This document shows positions 24,216 to 37,400 of a stretch of DNA of 64,000 nucleotides, one piece after another. Each line of letters begins with the position of its first letter. Positions within the stretch are counted from its first letter, which is position 1. The notes beneath the pieces were generated by a model, which saw only the letters and a program-made list of their open reading frames with translations, had not been told where the DNA came from and searched no databases. The position numbers and the translations under genes are program-made. Origin of the DNA: Sphagnum magellanicum (taxonomy: Eukaryota; Streptophyta; Sphagnopsida; Sphagnales; Sphagnaceae); the NCBI GenBank assembly GCA_021904315.1, contig CM038923.1:7446038-7510037 (forward strand). The letters are read 5' to 3'.

Positions 24216-25900
24216 ATTGGGCGTAACATGGTGGCATTCATTCTTATGCCTATTCCTCAAGGGTGGGACTCATCTTGCCTTAGTGTGGGGGTGAGGATCT
24301 TGTATTTATAAGTAGGCATTTATTTTTTCCCCCCCTCACTAGGCGTAAAATCCTTCCCCTTTCATAAGAACGATATTATGAATAGAAGGTGCCCTCAAAA
24401 TACACTCCAAATTTTTATTTTTTGGGTATTTTTGTCGGGTTGTTCCATGGGCAAACTTCTCTAAATTACACCGGGTGGTTTCATAATTTTTAATCAAACC
24501 CCATAGCACGAGAGTTATTGAATTTTAAGTAGTTTTTGTCCTAAAAAAAACTCAATAAAATGATTTTAAAAAGTGTACATGATAGTACCTGACCAATTTC
24601 AGCAACAAACTGCCGAATAATTAATTAAATTTAATTCTTAATTTTGACACATCATTTTTTTATTCTGAAATTTTCAGCAGGTAATGGTTATATAAAATAA
24701 TAAACATATTTTTAAAAAGATTATGGGACGGTCTAGTGTGTCTAGACTATCTCGATTTTAACCTTTTGTACTTGGAAGTCTGCAGTTAAATAATAAATAT
24801 TTTTTTAAAAAAACAAAAAAAAAAAATGCCGAAATCATTCAGGTACTATGATATACTTTGTAAAAGGTACATTACAATATGTGCTCAATTACATTAATAA
24901 TGTTAATATGTTGTTGTTGATTTGCTTGGGATTGTCAGTTATGAAGTGATGAGTTAGAGAACTTAAGAACTTCAGTGGAATGAATTTTTCATTTGCTTTG
25001 GTTGGGATGCAAATGAGGAAGTGAATGATGGAGAAAAAGAAGGGTGATAGTGTCGTTACCCACTCATTCAGCTGCTCTCACGCTCTTTTATGCAGCTTTG
25101 TCCTTTCCCACCCCCACACATACACACAGAGCTTTTAGCTGGCATGATTGATTGCCTCTTCCTTACATCATGGGTACGATTACTGGCCTTACCGATTTTT
25201 ACTGCCTCCTTGAAGCTAGCTATAACCGACATGATTGAGAAAGCTTCTTCCTTTTCACCCATAGGTATTGTGCCTCATGCTTTGCTTTCCTTTGAAGGTG
25301 TGGATTCCATTACAACTATAACAACAAAGAACTTGGAGAAATTATGTTCACGATTATATCTACCTTGTACTTTATGATGAGTAAAGCCCATGGGTAAGGG
25401 ACATTCCCAAAATGTGGAGTCAGATATTTAATAATTTTTTAATTTAGTAGCAGAAATGATATTTTAGTTTTAAAATAGGGTTTTATATTATCTTTAAGTG
25501 TAATGCATTTTTTTGGCCACCAAATTTATCTCAACATATCTTCCATAGGGTATGGTCTGATGGCCCCAAGGCATAGTTAGCTCCAAAAATAAGTGTTGTA
25601 TACTTGGTAGCTGGAGTGTGAAACTATAGTTGTTAAAAAGTTATTAAACTAATAGTTAATTCTACCTTGTAAGGTGACCTAAAGTAATAACAAAGTGGAA
25701 AATGTTCGTGAAGTTGGTTACCAATGTTGTTGGATGGAGGGTTAGAACCGACAATTTTAGTTGTGGTTAGTAAAAACCAAATCAAAACTAGATTTGATCT
25801 TTGAAACTAGTTTCCAACAAAACCATTTCCCTAGAGCATTTCATTCACAACCATTTGTAGGGCATTTGTGAGACCTTTTCTTATCACTATTCCTATGAAG
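24216..25900. other. Intergenic, no gene seen
   Basis: The ORF pair near 25068-25377 overlaps on opposite strands and has no recognisable domain. A poly-A/T tract lies near 24790-24830. Nothing else could be supported. Confidence 0.5.
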
Positions 25901-26690
25901 AGCCTAAGGCATCCACATTTACATATTTGAGCTGTGCACTACCAATGATGATCAAAAAAATTTATTTTTATTTTTTAAATGTTTTGATATGATTTTTAAT
26001 AATTTATCATTATTTATGTCAATGTCAAACTTAATTTAAATTAATGTACATTTTATTTACATGAACAAACACATGTTAATGTGTTTTTTCATATCCATGT
26101 TGGTGGATAGGGAAAAAGAGTGAGGTAGTTATAAAATGGAATTAGTTATTAGGAAAGGTGAAAGATAATTATTATGAAAGTCAATAGGAAAAGGAAGTAA
26201 TTATTAAGAGAAAAAAATGAAATAATTAAGTTTGAAAGTGACATAATTATTTCTAAAATTGCCTTTGGAATGGTTCATGGACAACCATATGAAAATTTTC
26301 AAAAACTCCTCCATATATCAATTTGAGCTTCGCATTGTTATGCATTCCTAATGATGATCAACTTTCTTTTTTTCCTTATGTTTTCATACGGTTTTCAATA
26401 ATTCATTGTTATTTATGTCAATGTCAAATTTAATTTTAATTAATATGCATTTCAAGGACATGAAAAGACACACGTTAATTTGTTTTTTTCATATCCATGT
26501 TGGCAAATAGGGAAAAAAAGTGAAGTAGTTATAAAATAAAGGTAGTTATTAAGAAAGGTGAAACATAATTTTTTAATTAATACAAAAATGTAATTGGCTC
26601 AAAAATGAGGGTAATTATTTTTCAAATTGTCTTTGGAATGGTCCATGGATGACCATACGAAGGATCCTAAAAAATCCCCCATATACTAGT
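25900..26690. repeat. Direct repeat of about 400 bp, two diverged copies
   Basis: Sequence around 25943-26265 is repeated around 26350-26630 (period about 407 bp). Shared blocks include AATGATGATCAA, ATTTATGTCAATGTCAAA, CATATCCATGTTGG, ATAGGGAAAAA.AGTGA and GTAGTTATAAAAT. The boundary segment TTTGGAATGGT.CATGGA occurs at about 26269 and again at 26632. This fits an old tandem duplication. Confidence 0.7.
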
Positions 26691-28456
26691 TCCAATTACT
26701 CATCACTACAATTCCAATTACTTGTCACAATGGCACAACAAGTAGTTTTTTTTTGACAATTTTTTGCAAATTTTGTAAATTTTTTAGGAGAAATATTAGA
26801 AAATGGTTTGTTTTCAGCAAAAGTTTGCCAATTTTGCAAAATCAAAAAATTGGTACATTAAAAAAAAACCATTGTACCCAACTAGAAATCTACCTATGGC
26901 ATTTTAGATTTAGTAGGACCAAATGACAACATCTAGGGGCCACAATTTGGTGCACAAATTGAAGTGAAATGAAAATGATCAAGCTATGGATCTCCAAAAG
27001 CAAAATAAGGACCAAGTTTGAGGATTATTTTTTCAAATTCTATCAAATAAACATGTCTTAATAAACAAACTTGTACCATCACAAAATTTATCAATGCATT
27101 ATTTAGTAGCAGTTTTCCACAATGAATTAAAACATGGACAAATTGATAGTTTCTAAGGGATTATTAGTTGGATAATTTTACCAAAGAGACAATAGTAAGG
27201 TTTTGGCAATCAAGTCGAAGAACCTAGTTTAAGGTTTTGGAAAAGGAAATAATTTTTTCAATCATGGGGGAAAAGATGCAGTATGAAGGTGGATGCATTA
27301 TGGCATGATGAACATGAAGATGGGGGGGCATGTGTCAAATGGTGCAATCTGACATTCAAGTGAATTATCAATGTTTTGAGCTTGAAAATACACAAATAAC
27401 CATGTAAAAAAAACTCTATTAGTTTTAACATATTTTGTAAGATGGAACGCATAGTTGGTGCCTTGGAGGTCTTGTAAGAATAGTTGAACAATAAGTTTTC
27501 AAAAATGTTCATAGGTGAAAGGTTTTAGTTTTTTTTGTAACATACACCTTGTAGCTAGAAGAGTTTGTAGACAACTTGAACAAGTGGGTTTCAAAGGTTT
27601 GGTGTTTGTGAGGGTTGCATTTTGTTTTAAAATATACAAAGAAAATGTTTGATAAACGTTTTTTTAAACTTTTTTTTAATTATAAAAAAAATGGGTGAAG
27701 AGAATTACAAGCATAAGGAGGAGTTGTACATTCATCCTTGTAAAACAAATAGGAGTATGCATGAAAGTTAAGTAATCTTGAAATGCCTTATGTGGGCATT
27801 ATGAACTAAGTAATATGGAAGAAGATTAGGGGCAAAACCAAGTTTAATAATGGTGTCATTGATGGAAACAATAATCAATGAGGTTTGAATACAATATGTG
27901 AATAAATAATGCAGACAAAGAATGATTTAAAAGGTCAAGCATGACCTTAAACCAAGGATGTTCCAATAATTGTGATATGACAATTTCAAGTTAGCTATCA
28001 CATTGGTCCCATGTAAAATTGGAACCAAAATCTATACGGCACAATTTCACATGGGATTGAAAAATTGTTGTAATTTTTTTATTGTTAAAATAAAATGTTT
28101 GACAACATAAAATATTTACCACAACATATTCGTAGAATGTCCTACATAATATAATTTATATGTGACATTGAGGGTGTTAGTGTCAAAATTGATTTGATGT
28201 GTCATGTATAACTTTGAATTGAACATTGTATTTATGCAAATGTGAACTCCATAACACATAGAATGAGAGAAGAAATGCGAATAAATACATATTCACATTG
28301 AGTTAATGTTTGAAAAAACATTACAATTAACTCTTGATTGGGAGGTTAAAACTTTATCAAGATGATTAAACTACCTATTACAAGGCTCATCAAATGGTTT
28401 CTAAGTTTCATGAATTGATGTAAAGTTTACCAAGTGTCAGAAACTTATTTTTTAAA
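26691..28456. other. AT-rich intergenic, no gene seen
   Basis: Only short ORFs without domains (for example minus strand 27258-27512). CG dinucleotides are rare. No tRNA or structured RNA recognised. Confidence 0.5.
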
Positions 28457-28989
28457 CTAGTGGTAACCCGTGCTTGCAAGGCACAGACGGTGGGCCAACA
28501 CAGGTGGGTTGGGCACCTTTGGCTCACTGTCACACTCAAGGTTTGTTTTTTTTTTTTTTGGGCCCCTTAGTAATAAATAATTAGTGGTATCGACGTGTAA
28601 ATTTGTGAACCCTTGAAAAGACTATTGCAAAAGTCTTCTAATGCTCATACTACCCCATGAACTACTTAGGCTACTTATTACCTTAAGTTTACTTCACGTT
28701 TATTTTTACTTGCTTTAACTTACTACCTTTTACTTACGTAATTACTTACTTGCCTTTGTTTGCGTAACAACTCATTTACTTTATTTACTTTCATTATATT
28801 ATTACTGTTGTAACCAAGGTCAAACAAAACTTTAAATGCCATGGTAAAAAAAATTAAAATTTATTATTTACCACAATTAACTGCCCTAGAAAGTAGTGGT
28901 AATAATTGTCATGTTGTTGGGGAGATTAGGTTTTACAGACACACTGACAAACAGACACACTGACAGACGTAGTGAATTAATATATATGA
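28457..28989 (-). mobile_element. Non-autonomous Helitron, 533 bp
   Basis: On the minus strand it begins TCATATATATTAATTCACTA followed by CGTCTGTCAGTGTGTCTG, the usual 5' style of plant Helitrons. It ends with a small hairpin (GTGC-TTGCAAG-GCAC, plus-strand 28470-28484) nine bases before the terminal CTAG. The flanks are A before the TC and T after the CTAG, exactly the A|T target expected for rolling-circle insertion with no target duplication. There is no RepHel coding sequence, so it would depend on another element for movement. Confidence 0.85.
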
Positions 28990-30314
28990 TTGATGCTTAT
29001 TGAATTAAAAGGCGAAAAATATGAAATTTTATTATCAATAATATGGATTACCTTATGTGAGTTGGCTAGAATTTATCACTGTGAATACCAATGTAATAAT
29101 ATTGCAAAATAAAATAGGCTATCAAAATCATGGTTGCATGAAAAATTTGGGCTAAAAATGTGCCACGTGTATTATTTGTTTTAGGTTGTGGATATATGAG
29201 TTTTCAAATCAAAAACCATGTTATGCAACTCACCCCTAAGCTTGTCAAAAGGTATTAATGTTAATTCTCCGATCTCAAATTGTAACAAAGTAACAAAAAA
29301 GCCAAAACATGTTTTTAGCTCCCTAAGATCACAACAAGAAGAGAGTGTGAGCTCTAGGAAGACTTAAATAAGGTGACATTCTTCATGAACACTTCTTGGT
29401 CATGTCAAAATACACAAAACACACAATAGGGCAAGTAATGTGTTTAAAGCCAATTTTTGTGCACAAAGTAACCATGAGTTGACACAAATTAATAATATTA
29501 ACCATGTTTTAAACTTGGGAGGAGGTATTGCCCTCCTTGCTATATTTCACACCTTTCCACAACACCCACATTGAAATGGTCATTTTTCTTGAGACTCCCA
29601 AGTGGAAGTCCCCCACATTGAAACAATGTGTGGTAGCAAATTTTTGGAACATCATAATTCTTTTTTTTTTAAATCAATTTTGAACATGAAGCCCCACATT
29701 CTTGTAGCTCTCATCAAGATATTTTTAACAATTAAAGGTTATTTGATTCAAAAGTCATTTGATCCCCACATTCTCATAGCTCTCATCAAGATATTTTTAA
29801 CAATTAAAGGTTATTTGATTTGGAAGTCATTTGATCCTCAAATTGCCTCATAAACTTCTAAAATATTGTGGAGTCCCAACAAAGTGGGAGGTCGTCTTGA
29901 GTCTTAGGGTGCCTCCCTTTCACTCCTAAAAGCTTCTCATTCCATATGGGAGGATGTTTCAATTTTTTGAGTTCACCTTGTGTTCATGCTTTACTATCAA
30001 CCAATTTTTTTCATCATGCTTATCCCTTAGTATGAGCCCAAATGTAAGGTTAAGACATTATCGTAGGTGAATCATAGTTGGTATCATTTTTTAAATTATG
30101 CAAATGTTGATCATGCATGGGGTGTAGGTGATAATTGTGTTTAAAGGTAAAGCTAAATTAAGTTGTTGAGGGTAGAAGGTGAAAGTCAATAATGTAGTCA
30201 CATTGTATTATGTCAATGTGAAATTCTAACATACTACACTCAATGTACATGCTCTTAATTCAATTGAAACAATAAAATAATACAAAAAAATCTATATATA
30301 ATGTTTAGGTTATA
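28990..30314. other. Intergenic, with a 72-bp tandem duplication
   Basis: A 72-bp unit (GCTCTCATCAAGATATTTTT, then AACAATTAAAGGTTATTTGA, and so on) is present twice at about 29692-29763 and 29764-29837. It creates a repetitive ORF with no domain. The remainder is AT-rich without genes. Confidence 0.6.
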
Positions 30315-30514
30315 TTAGTTACTAATGCTAATAACTTAGCACTAACAATGACATAAACAATCATATGTCTTGTAACTAATTCAAATTCAAAGAAATTAGC
30401 TAATGATATAACTAGAAGTTAATTACTATATTAAAAAGACAAAAGAGTAATTACTACTTAGAAATGCAAAATTGTAAAAATATCGATTAACATTATCCTC
30501 TCCCTAAATTGGAT
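30315..30514 (+). repeat. 200-bp direct repeat, copy 1, left of a Helitron
   Basis: Nearly identical to 31076-31276 (a few substitutions and a 1-bp indel). It starts TTAGTTACTAATGC and ends CTCCCTAAATTGGAT. The two copies sit directly against the two ends of the Helitron at 30514-31075. Confidence 0.9.
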
Positions 30515-31075
30515 ATATATTAATTCACTTGGTATGTCTGTGACAGTGACTCCAGATAGGATGTGTTAGTTACTAACTTTTTTTCAACCCCACCCATACA
30601 ACTGAAACTGCAAGTAGGTGGGAGACTGCTAATAGCAACCCACTTGGACCAATCAAACCATCTAGCCAATGAGAAACAGGGAGTAGTCAATAAATACATT
30701 TTGACTTTGTTTATTAGACTGTTCCAGGTCTCCTCCATGGCTTTCAAAGCTATCGATTGTTTGAGGGTACCAACAGTCTCCCCATGGATTCACTGGATTT
30801 GGCTGATGAACAACATCCAAGATTTCCAGTGCAAGGTCACCTATTGAACGTTGATGGAGATGCTCTTATTACCACATGGCCCTCACTTGATTTTTGGCAC
30901 CTCTGCCTTACCCTTAGTGATTTGTCTTGTGACCAATTTTTGTTACTTTGCAATTTTCAGAGGAAAACTTTAAAGGGTGGTTTTTGAATGTAAAATGTGA
31001 GTTTTCAGTAAGAATTTGAAACTTTTTTGTGAAATAAAAATTGTATCCGTGCATTATGCATGGGGTTCACACTAG
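30514..31075 (+). mobile_element. Non-autonomous Helitron with nested MITE, 562 bp
   Basis: The 5' end reads TATATATTAATTCACTTGGT, closely matching the 5' end of the Helitron at 28457-28989 except that the terminal TC is eroded. The 3' end has a hairpin (CCGTGCAT-T-ATGCATGG, 31047-31063) eight bases before the terminal CTAG (31072-31075), followed by host T. A copy of MITE family 1 lies inside at about 30546-30865. There are no protein-coding remnants. The flanks are A on the left and T on the right. Confidence 0.75.
30546..30865. mobile_element. MITE family 1, copy C, nested in a Helitron
   Basis: Shares with copies A and B the CAACCCCACCCAT block, the ACTGCTAATAGCAACCCACT block, TTGGACCAATCA and GCCAATGAGAAACAG. 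It ends with GATGGAGATGCTC, the family's right terminus. The left terminus is shortened to ACTCCAGATAGG-like sequence. It contains overlapping ORFs with no domain. Confidence 0.65.
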
Positions 31076-31276
31076 TTAGTTACTAATGCTAATAACTTAG
31101 CACTAACAATGACATAAACAATCATATGTCTTGTAAACTAATTCAAATTCAAAGAAATTAGCTAATGATATAACTAGAAGTTAATTACTATATTAAAAAG
31201 ACAAAAGAGTAATTACTACCTAGAAATGAAAAATTGTAAAAATATCGATTAACATTGTCCTCTCCCTAAATTGGAT
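31076..31276 (+). repeat. 200-bp direct repeat, copy 2, right of a Helitron
   Basis: Second copy of 30315-30514. It begins immediately after the Helitron's terminal CTAG and ends at ATTGGAT, after which the sequence leaves the repeat (TACATC). Confidence 0.9.
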
Positions 31277-32213
31277 TACATCTTTGTAAGCCAAAGTATT
31301 AGGAGCAAAAAGCAAAAATTGAAATCTTCAACTATTCTATTGAATTTATAGATTTCAAAATCAATTAAAACCTATACCTAAATAGATGAAAAGTAAAAGT
31401 GTAAATAAAAATTTGTTATGAAATAATGATGTGATTTGTAAATATCAATGTGCAAAAATATTTGAAATGATTTTTTGTGGAATTAGAAGAATTTGTGTGT
31501 ATCGCATTTGCAAAATATGAAGAAATGAGCCAAATTTGTTGAAGTTAAAGTAGTTTAAATCAATAGGTGTTACAAGTTGTAATTGAAGTGAAACAATATA
31601 TCAATAAAAGAATCAAATGGCAAATTGAAAAATTAGTAAGTGGTAGCAATTTGTTGTTGGACAATTTGAAAATTGAGAAATTGGTAAGTAATAAGAAAGC
31701 ACTACTAAATAGTTGGCAATTGATAAGTCTTTAAGATGAAGTAAGTAGGTGTTAATTTGGAATTAATAACTATTAATTGTTCACAAAACTGGTGGATTTT
31801 ATTTATGGGATACATGCAAGTGCTTTCATGGCTATGACCCATTAACTAGTTGGTGCAACACTTTACAATCAAAAAATGGAATGTATTGTGAAATCAATGA
31901 ATTTATAAATAATTAAAATTTTGATTTATAACAAGTTAGTTAGGCTTGCTACAACTATAATGAATTAATCGGAATTAAATAATGAATTTCAGTCATGAAA
32001 ATTAAATGTACATAAAACAAATATGAGAATTCTTTTAATGCTAAAGTAAGTATAACCTCCAAATTTGAAGTACTACAAAAAAAAAGGTAAATTGTTTTAG
32101 AAATAAGCAAGAACATTCATGGTAAAGGGAATACTTGATCAATTACACAACATGTTGGTAATAAAAAGAATAGTGAATCTGCATGCAAGCCATAGAATTC
32201 AGATAATTAGTAA
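31277..32213. other. AT-rich intergenic, no gene seen
   Basis: No ORF with a domain, no tandem repeat and no RNA structure recognised. Confidence 0.5.
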
Positions 32214-32589
32214 CACTAATAGAAATCAACCAAAATGTAACCACTCCATTAGCGATTACATGTGACTTGTAGTCATTTGCAACTAGGTTTGGGAGTATTT
32301 GTAATTATAAAATCAAATTTCAACTATTTTGGTCATTTTTACAACTATGTTTCAACTATCGAAAATTTCATCATATTGGTTGGATGGTTTTTTAATCTAT
32401 CTTCATTTATGAATAGGCTTATATGTCCCATAAGTTACATTACTAACCAAATTAGTCGCACCCTAATAGTATTTTATGATGATTTAGGGTATATTTTAAT
32501 GTATGTATTAAGCTATATTTATGATATATTATATATCAAAAATATATATTTGTACATATATTAATTATGCATATTCAAATAAGTTTCTA

Positions 32590-33200
32590 AAAAATTGAAA
32601 TAACAATTTTCAGATATATATTCGATTTGAAAATTAATATTTGAACTTTAAAAATTGTTATTTAAACACAAAAATAGATATTTCAGTTATGAAAAAAAAA
32701 AATTGAATCTAAAAATTGCTATTTCAATCCTGAAAATTATATTTGAACATGAAAATTGCTCATTCAATTGTAAAAATTGTTATTTGAATTTGAATTTTTT
32801 TGAATTCTGAAAAATATAAGTTGAATTCAAAAAACATTATTTGAAACTGAATATTGTTATTCCAATTATGATGTTCTAAAAAACCCAAAAATCGATATTT
32901 CATTTCTGAAATGGGTATTTGAATCTGAAATTTTCTATTTCAATTCATTAAAAATATATTCAAATTTGAAAAAGGAAATTGAATCTGAAAATTGTGATTT
33001 AAATTATTTGAAATTGAAAATTGTTATTTTAATCTGAAATTTCATTTTTGAATCTGAAATTTTTATTTAAATTTAAAAAAAATTGATTTGAAAATTGAGA
33101 TTTTTTTGAATTATTATTTTTGAATCTAAAAATTAATATTTCAACTGACAAAATTCTTGATTGAATCTAAAAATGGACATTTAAATTTTGAATGAACTTA
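32590..33200. repeat. Degenerate minisatellite, unit about 22-26 bp
   Basis: Many imperfect copies of a unit like TTTGAATCTGAAAATTGTTA followed by TTTCAA fill this stretch. They vary by substitution and by short indels. It lies inside the possible CACTA-like element. Confidence 0.75.
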
Positions 33201-33944
33201 ATTGTTTATGAAAATTGATAATAAAAGCTATAACAAATGAGATAGTAAGAAAAATAATAATGACAAAATAAATAGTCTAAGCTAACCAATGGTTAATCTA
33301 ATAATTTAATAAATAATTTTTAATCATTTTCATTTTTATTAAAATTTAATGTTTACTATAATAAACTATATAAATTTAATTAATCCATATTTTGTTGGAA
33401 CATAATGACATTAACTATTATTGAGATTTACTATATCATTATTTATAATATTTAATATTATAATTAACAACAATTATAAAAAATAAGATAATCACAATTT
33501 TATTATATTATAATTTTAAAACTTTTGTTATTTATAATTATTGATATAGTTAGTGGATAAACTAGTTTAATACAGTATGGGTACTAAGAAGTAGATGCAA
33601 ATAATTTGCAACTAAATCGGTGACATTTGCAACTACAATGTTTAACCCATATTTTTTGCCTTTCATTTTTTTCATGTGTACTATATAAGTAAGTTCATTA
33701 GAACATTTCAAAATGCAAGTGTCATTCAAGGGATGAATGAATAAAAGAAGCTCAAGCTTAAAGGCTAAAACCCAAAATGAAATTAGGATTGTCTTAAACC
33801 TACACCATTAATCGAAGCCTATCTACTTACTTTTTTAGGCCTAGACCCTCATTACCTATCCACATGTTAACATCTTATTCACCTTAAATTAAACAATTCA
33901 AAATTAATTAGTTAATTGAAAATATTAAATATGAAATAATTTTT

Positions 33945-34080
33945 AACATGCCATGTGTCACCAAATAAATAATGTTTAAGAAATAAATGGACATAATTTA
34001 TATGCCACATGACACCAAATAATTCACCTTAAAAAATAAATGGGCACAATTAGTATGCCATGTGGCAAAATAATATTTTG
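33945..34080. repeat. Short tandem repeat with a GCCATGTGGCA-type motif
   Basis: Units containing ATGCCATGTGTCACCAAATA, ATGCCACATGACACCAAATA and ATGCCATGTGGCAAAATAA recur every 60-65 bp, each followed by an AAATAAATGG.CA-AATT spacer. A related motif occurs near 12340-12460, inside the other CACTA-like element. Confidence 0.6.
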
Positions 34081-34428
34081 CCCATATCATACACTAATAC
34101 CATACAAAATGGACGATGTGGATTTTTTAAAGATTAAATAAAAATAATTTTACAAATTTAAATATGTTGCCACATGGCAACACATCATTTGTTGTTAAGG
34201 TGACCAAATTAGTTGCATGGCAAGTTGCAAATGATAACATGTATATAATAAGTCAAAGGATGAAATCTTTTTTTTATTTTATTTTTATATATTCACAATC
34301 CATGTCATTTGCAACTATTGTCTTATGCAATTTGTCCAATGCAACTAAAAGGATTTTAGTTGTAAATGTTGCTTGCAACTGAAAATAAATTACAAAACCT
34401 AGTCAAAAAAGGCCTTTTTCTACTAGTT

Positions 34429-37400
34429 ATAATGTGGTTGCTATAAATAATGTTTGATTGTCAACAAAATTGATTTAAAATAAAACTCAACCTTGGGTCG
34501 GTGGATCTGTAACACATGATGTAATAATTGGATGCAATTAAAGTTTGAAAATCGCAACATTACTTGATGAAAAACTTATTGAATAAATCAATTCAAGGAA
34601 TCATTTCATAATTTGAACAAAAAAATAATTGCTAAAAAATGAAGACAACAAATATAAAATTTGGTGTTTAGCACTTTGGTGTTTGGTAGATCCACAATCA
34701 AAACAAAATTGAGGATGCCAAGATATATCAGGTAATGTTGGCAATAAAGTGATCATTGCAACATATTGAACACATCAATGGTGTGTTTGGTAAAAAAAAT
34801 AATGGTGAAAATATCACCTCAAATACAACATCAGGTGGCAACAAGTGGAACACCAAAAATAAAAAGATCAATATGGAATGGTGGTACTACTTTTGTGGAC
34901 ACAACAATAGAGAAATCATGGGTAGCAAATGTTTGCCAAATTTGATCGGTAGTATTGCCTTTGTGGACACAAAACAAAGAAATCATGGGCAACATGTGTT
35001 TGCAACATTTGATGTAATCAATTATAATAGTGAAACAAAACTCTTAGATCAAAGAAGACAAGAACATTGATGTCTAATGTGATGGTCTCTATCATTTACA
35101 ACGGGTTATGTTGCCTTTACAATGAATGTATGTTGGTTGAGAATCATTATCTTCCATGGGCCATGTAAGAAAATACTATAATGTATATGTCAAACCAAAT
35201 ATGTAGTAAGAACCTTATTCAACATCATAAAAAAATTCAGAAATATGCACCAAATAAATGTTCAACTTGGTGGTTGAAAATTTGTAAACAATCTACACTA
35301 TAACCAAAAAATATAGAAATTTCATGAAACACAAAAGCTTTTAGAATTATCCTTAAGAGATTTAAAAAAGTTTGAAACTAAATTTTTTAGCTTGGTTGAA
35401 CTTGATGCAGAGAATAGTTTTATTTATCATTGATATTTCCATTAACATACACAATTGTATGCAATAATGGGTTTCATCAATCACCTTTTTCATTTATAAT
35501 CAATGTTTCCAACATTTTATTTATTTTTTCATATTTTGAATCAAAACAAATGTGATTAACAATATTTGGGTTCAAATGAACAACTTACACAATGACATTT
35601 GTATCACAATAATGACCAACAAAACCGTCAACATACCATACTTGACTTTAATAATTGGTAGTTTCTATTGAAATAATTAAATTTTTTAATAAAAAAGGTT
35701 CAACAACCCCATTTTTAATTTTCCAAAATTTCAATAGTTGAATAGTAATCACAGAAGGACAACTTTACATACAATGTTAATGTAGTGGCAAGGACAATCA
35801 TTAAATTACATTATGTTAGAAGTTTGATTCCTTGTTTTTCCAACACAATTTTTTTTGTTTTCCTTTTTTCCTTAAAAAAAAACTTTCCTTTTCATGAATT
35901 ATTTAACACAAAACTTTAATGGGAACTATGGTATTTGACACAATGTTTCTTTTGTGATCTAAATAATGTTTTAAAAAACAAGATGTCAATTAGTTTATTT
36001 TGTAGTGTGGATGGATTCCATATGAAGCATTCAAACATTATGAGAAAAAGGGGTGTTTTGCAATTGGCCTTGCAACTCACTGTATTTATACACCGCAAGT
36101 GTTAACGAACGAGTTACATGAGTTACAAAGTTGCAATTTTAAAAAAAATATTGATCTCTGTTCTTCATTATGATTGTTAATGATGGTCCAAAATTTTGAA
36201 ATGTGGCACAATTAAAAAATGACCACATGGCATATTAATTATATTTTGGAATAAATAAATAAATAAAAATATCTATTTCAATAGGTAGGTAGGTTGTACA
36301 TAACCATCAAGAGGTAGGTTGGTAGGTCCTAAAACCTACATACCTAGGTATGTACCTAGGACCTACCTACCTACTTAGGGTCATAGGTAAATAAAAAAAT
36401 AGAAGAATAACCATGAAATTTTATTTTTTAGTTTTATGTTTTGCTTTTGGGTTAAGTTTTTTTGAGTTCATCCCAAAATGACATTTGTATTTTAATGTGA
36501 GAATTTGAGAAAACAACCCTTCTTTATATAGTTTGTAACATGGGATTTAAAGCCAAATGATAAGGGTTAAATCTTTTAATCATTCCTTAGTTGCAAATTG
36601 AGTTGCAATTGAGTTGCAACTATGACACTTAAACACTTAGGGCATGTTAGATCCAAGGGGAGGGCTCCATTATTTCTAGTGTCTAAACAAAAATTGAACC
36701 CCTCCTATTGGTGCCTCTAGGGCCTTTAAAATTGTCAAACACGGACTAGAATTGAAAAAATTATGGCCCCCCAAAGGAGAGGGGGTCAAAAACTCGAAAA
36801 ACAAACTATTGAATGCTATAAAAGCTAGTTCCTAAACACCTAAAAAAATTCTTATATGTTGTTCTATTGCTATTAAAGTTCAAAGATGATTTGTAGAATT
36901 CTAATGGGGTTCTTACAACACTTTAAATCGTTTAAAATGAATAAGAAATAAGAAAGTTATGAGGTTTGAAAATAAGAAAAGTCCAAAGAAAAAAAAAAGG
37001 AAAAAAATGTGTTTTGTAAGTTAGAAAGTTTATTTATTTCTTTTTTTTTTTTCATTATTCCTTTTCCTAAATACATTTCAAAGATGATTTCTAAGGCTTG
37101 AGGTAGCATTCCCATAACATTTTAAATCATTCAAAATGAAACACATATGATGAAAATATAAGTAACCAATGAATATGTACTTTTATTAAGTTATAAGTAG
37201 TCGTATTATAGTCATAACATAGTTGAATAATAATATTCTAGTAGTGGTGCACTAATGTTTGGGTTAATTGTATTAATGGGAATCATAATAAAAAACTAAT
37301 TGCAAATGTATTCCATAATGGGTGGTGGAAATGTGGATGCATGGCATGATTGCATGTATGCACATTGTACCTAATTGTAACATAGTTGTTGTTTTAATGG

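Larger units (their letters stand above)
32214..34428. mobile_element. Possible CACTA-like element
   Basis: The left end reads CACTAATAGAAATCAACC. The right end, read on the minus strand, reads AACTAGTAGAAAAAGGCC, one base from a CACTA terminus. Subterminal GCAACTA/TAGTTGC words occur in both ends, as in the element at 11936-13925. The flanking triplets (TAA and ATA) do not match, so the boundary pairing is uncertain. There is no transposase. Confidence 0.35.

Noticed and set aside
30315-31276. A miniature LTR retrotransposon (TRIM), with the 200-bp repeats as LTRs
   Set aside because: The repeats do not begin TG and end CA, no primer-binding site or polypurine tract is visible, and the interior has Helitron ends and a nested MITE.
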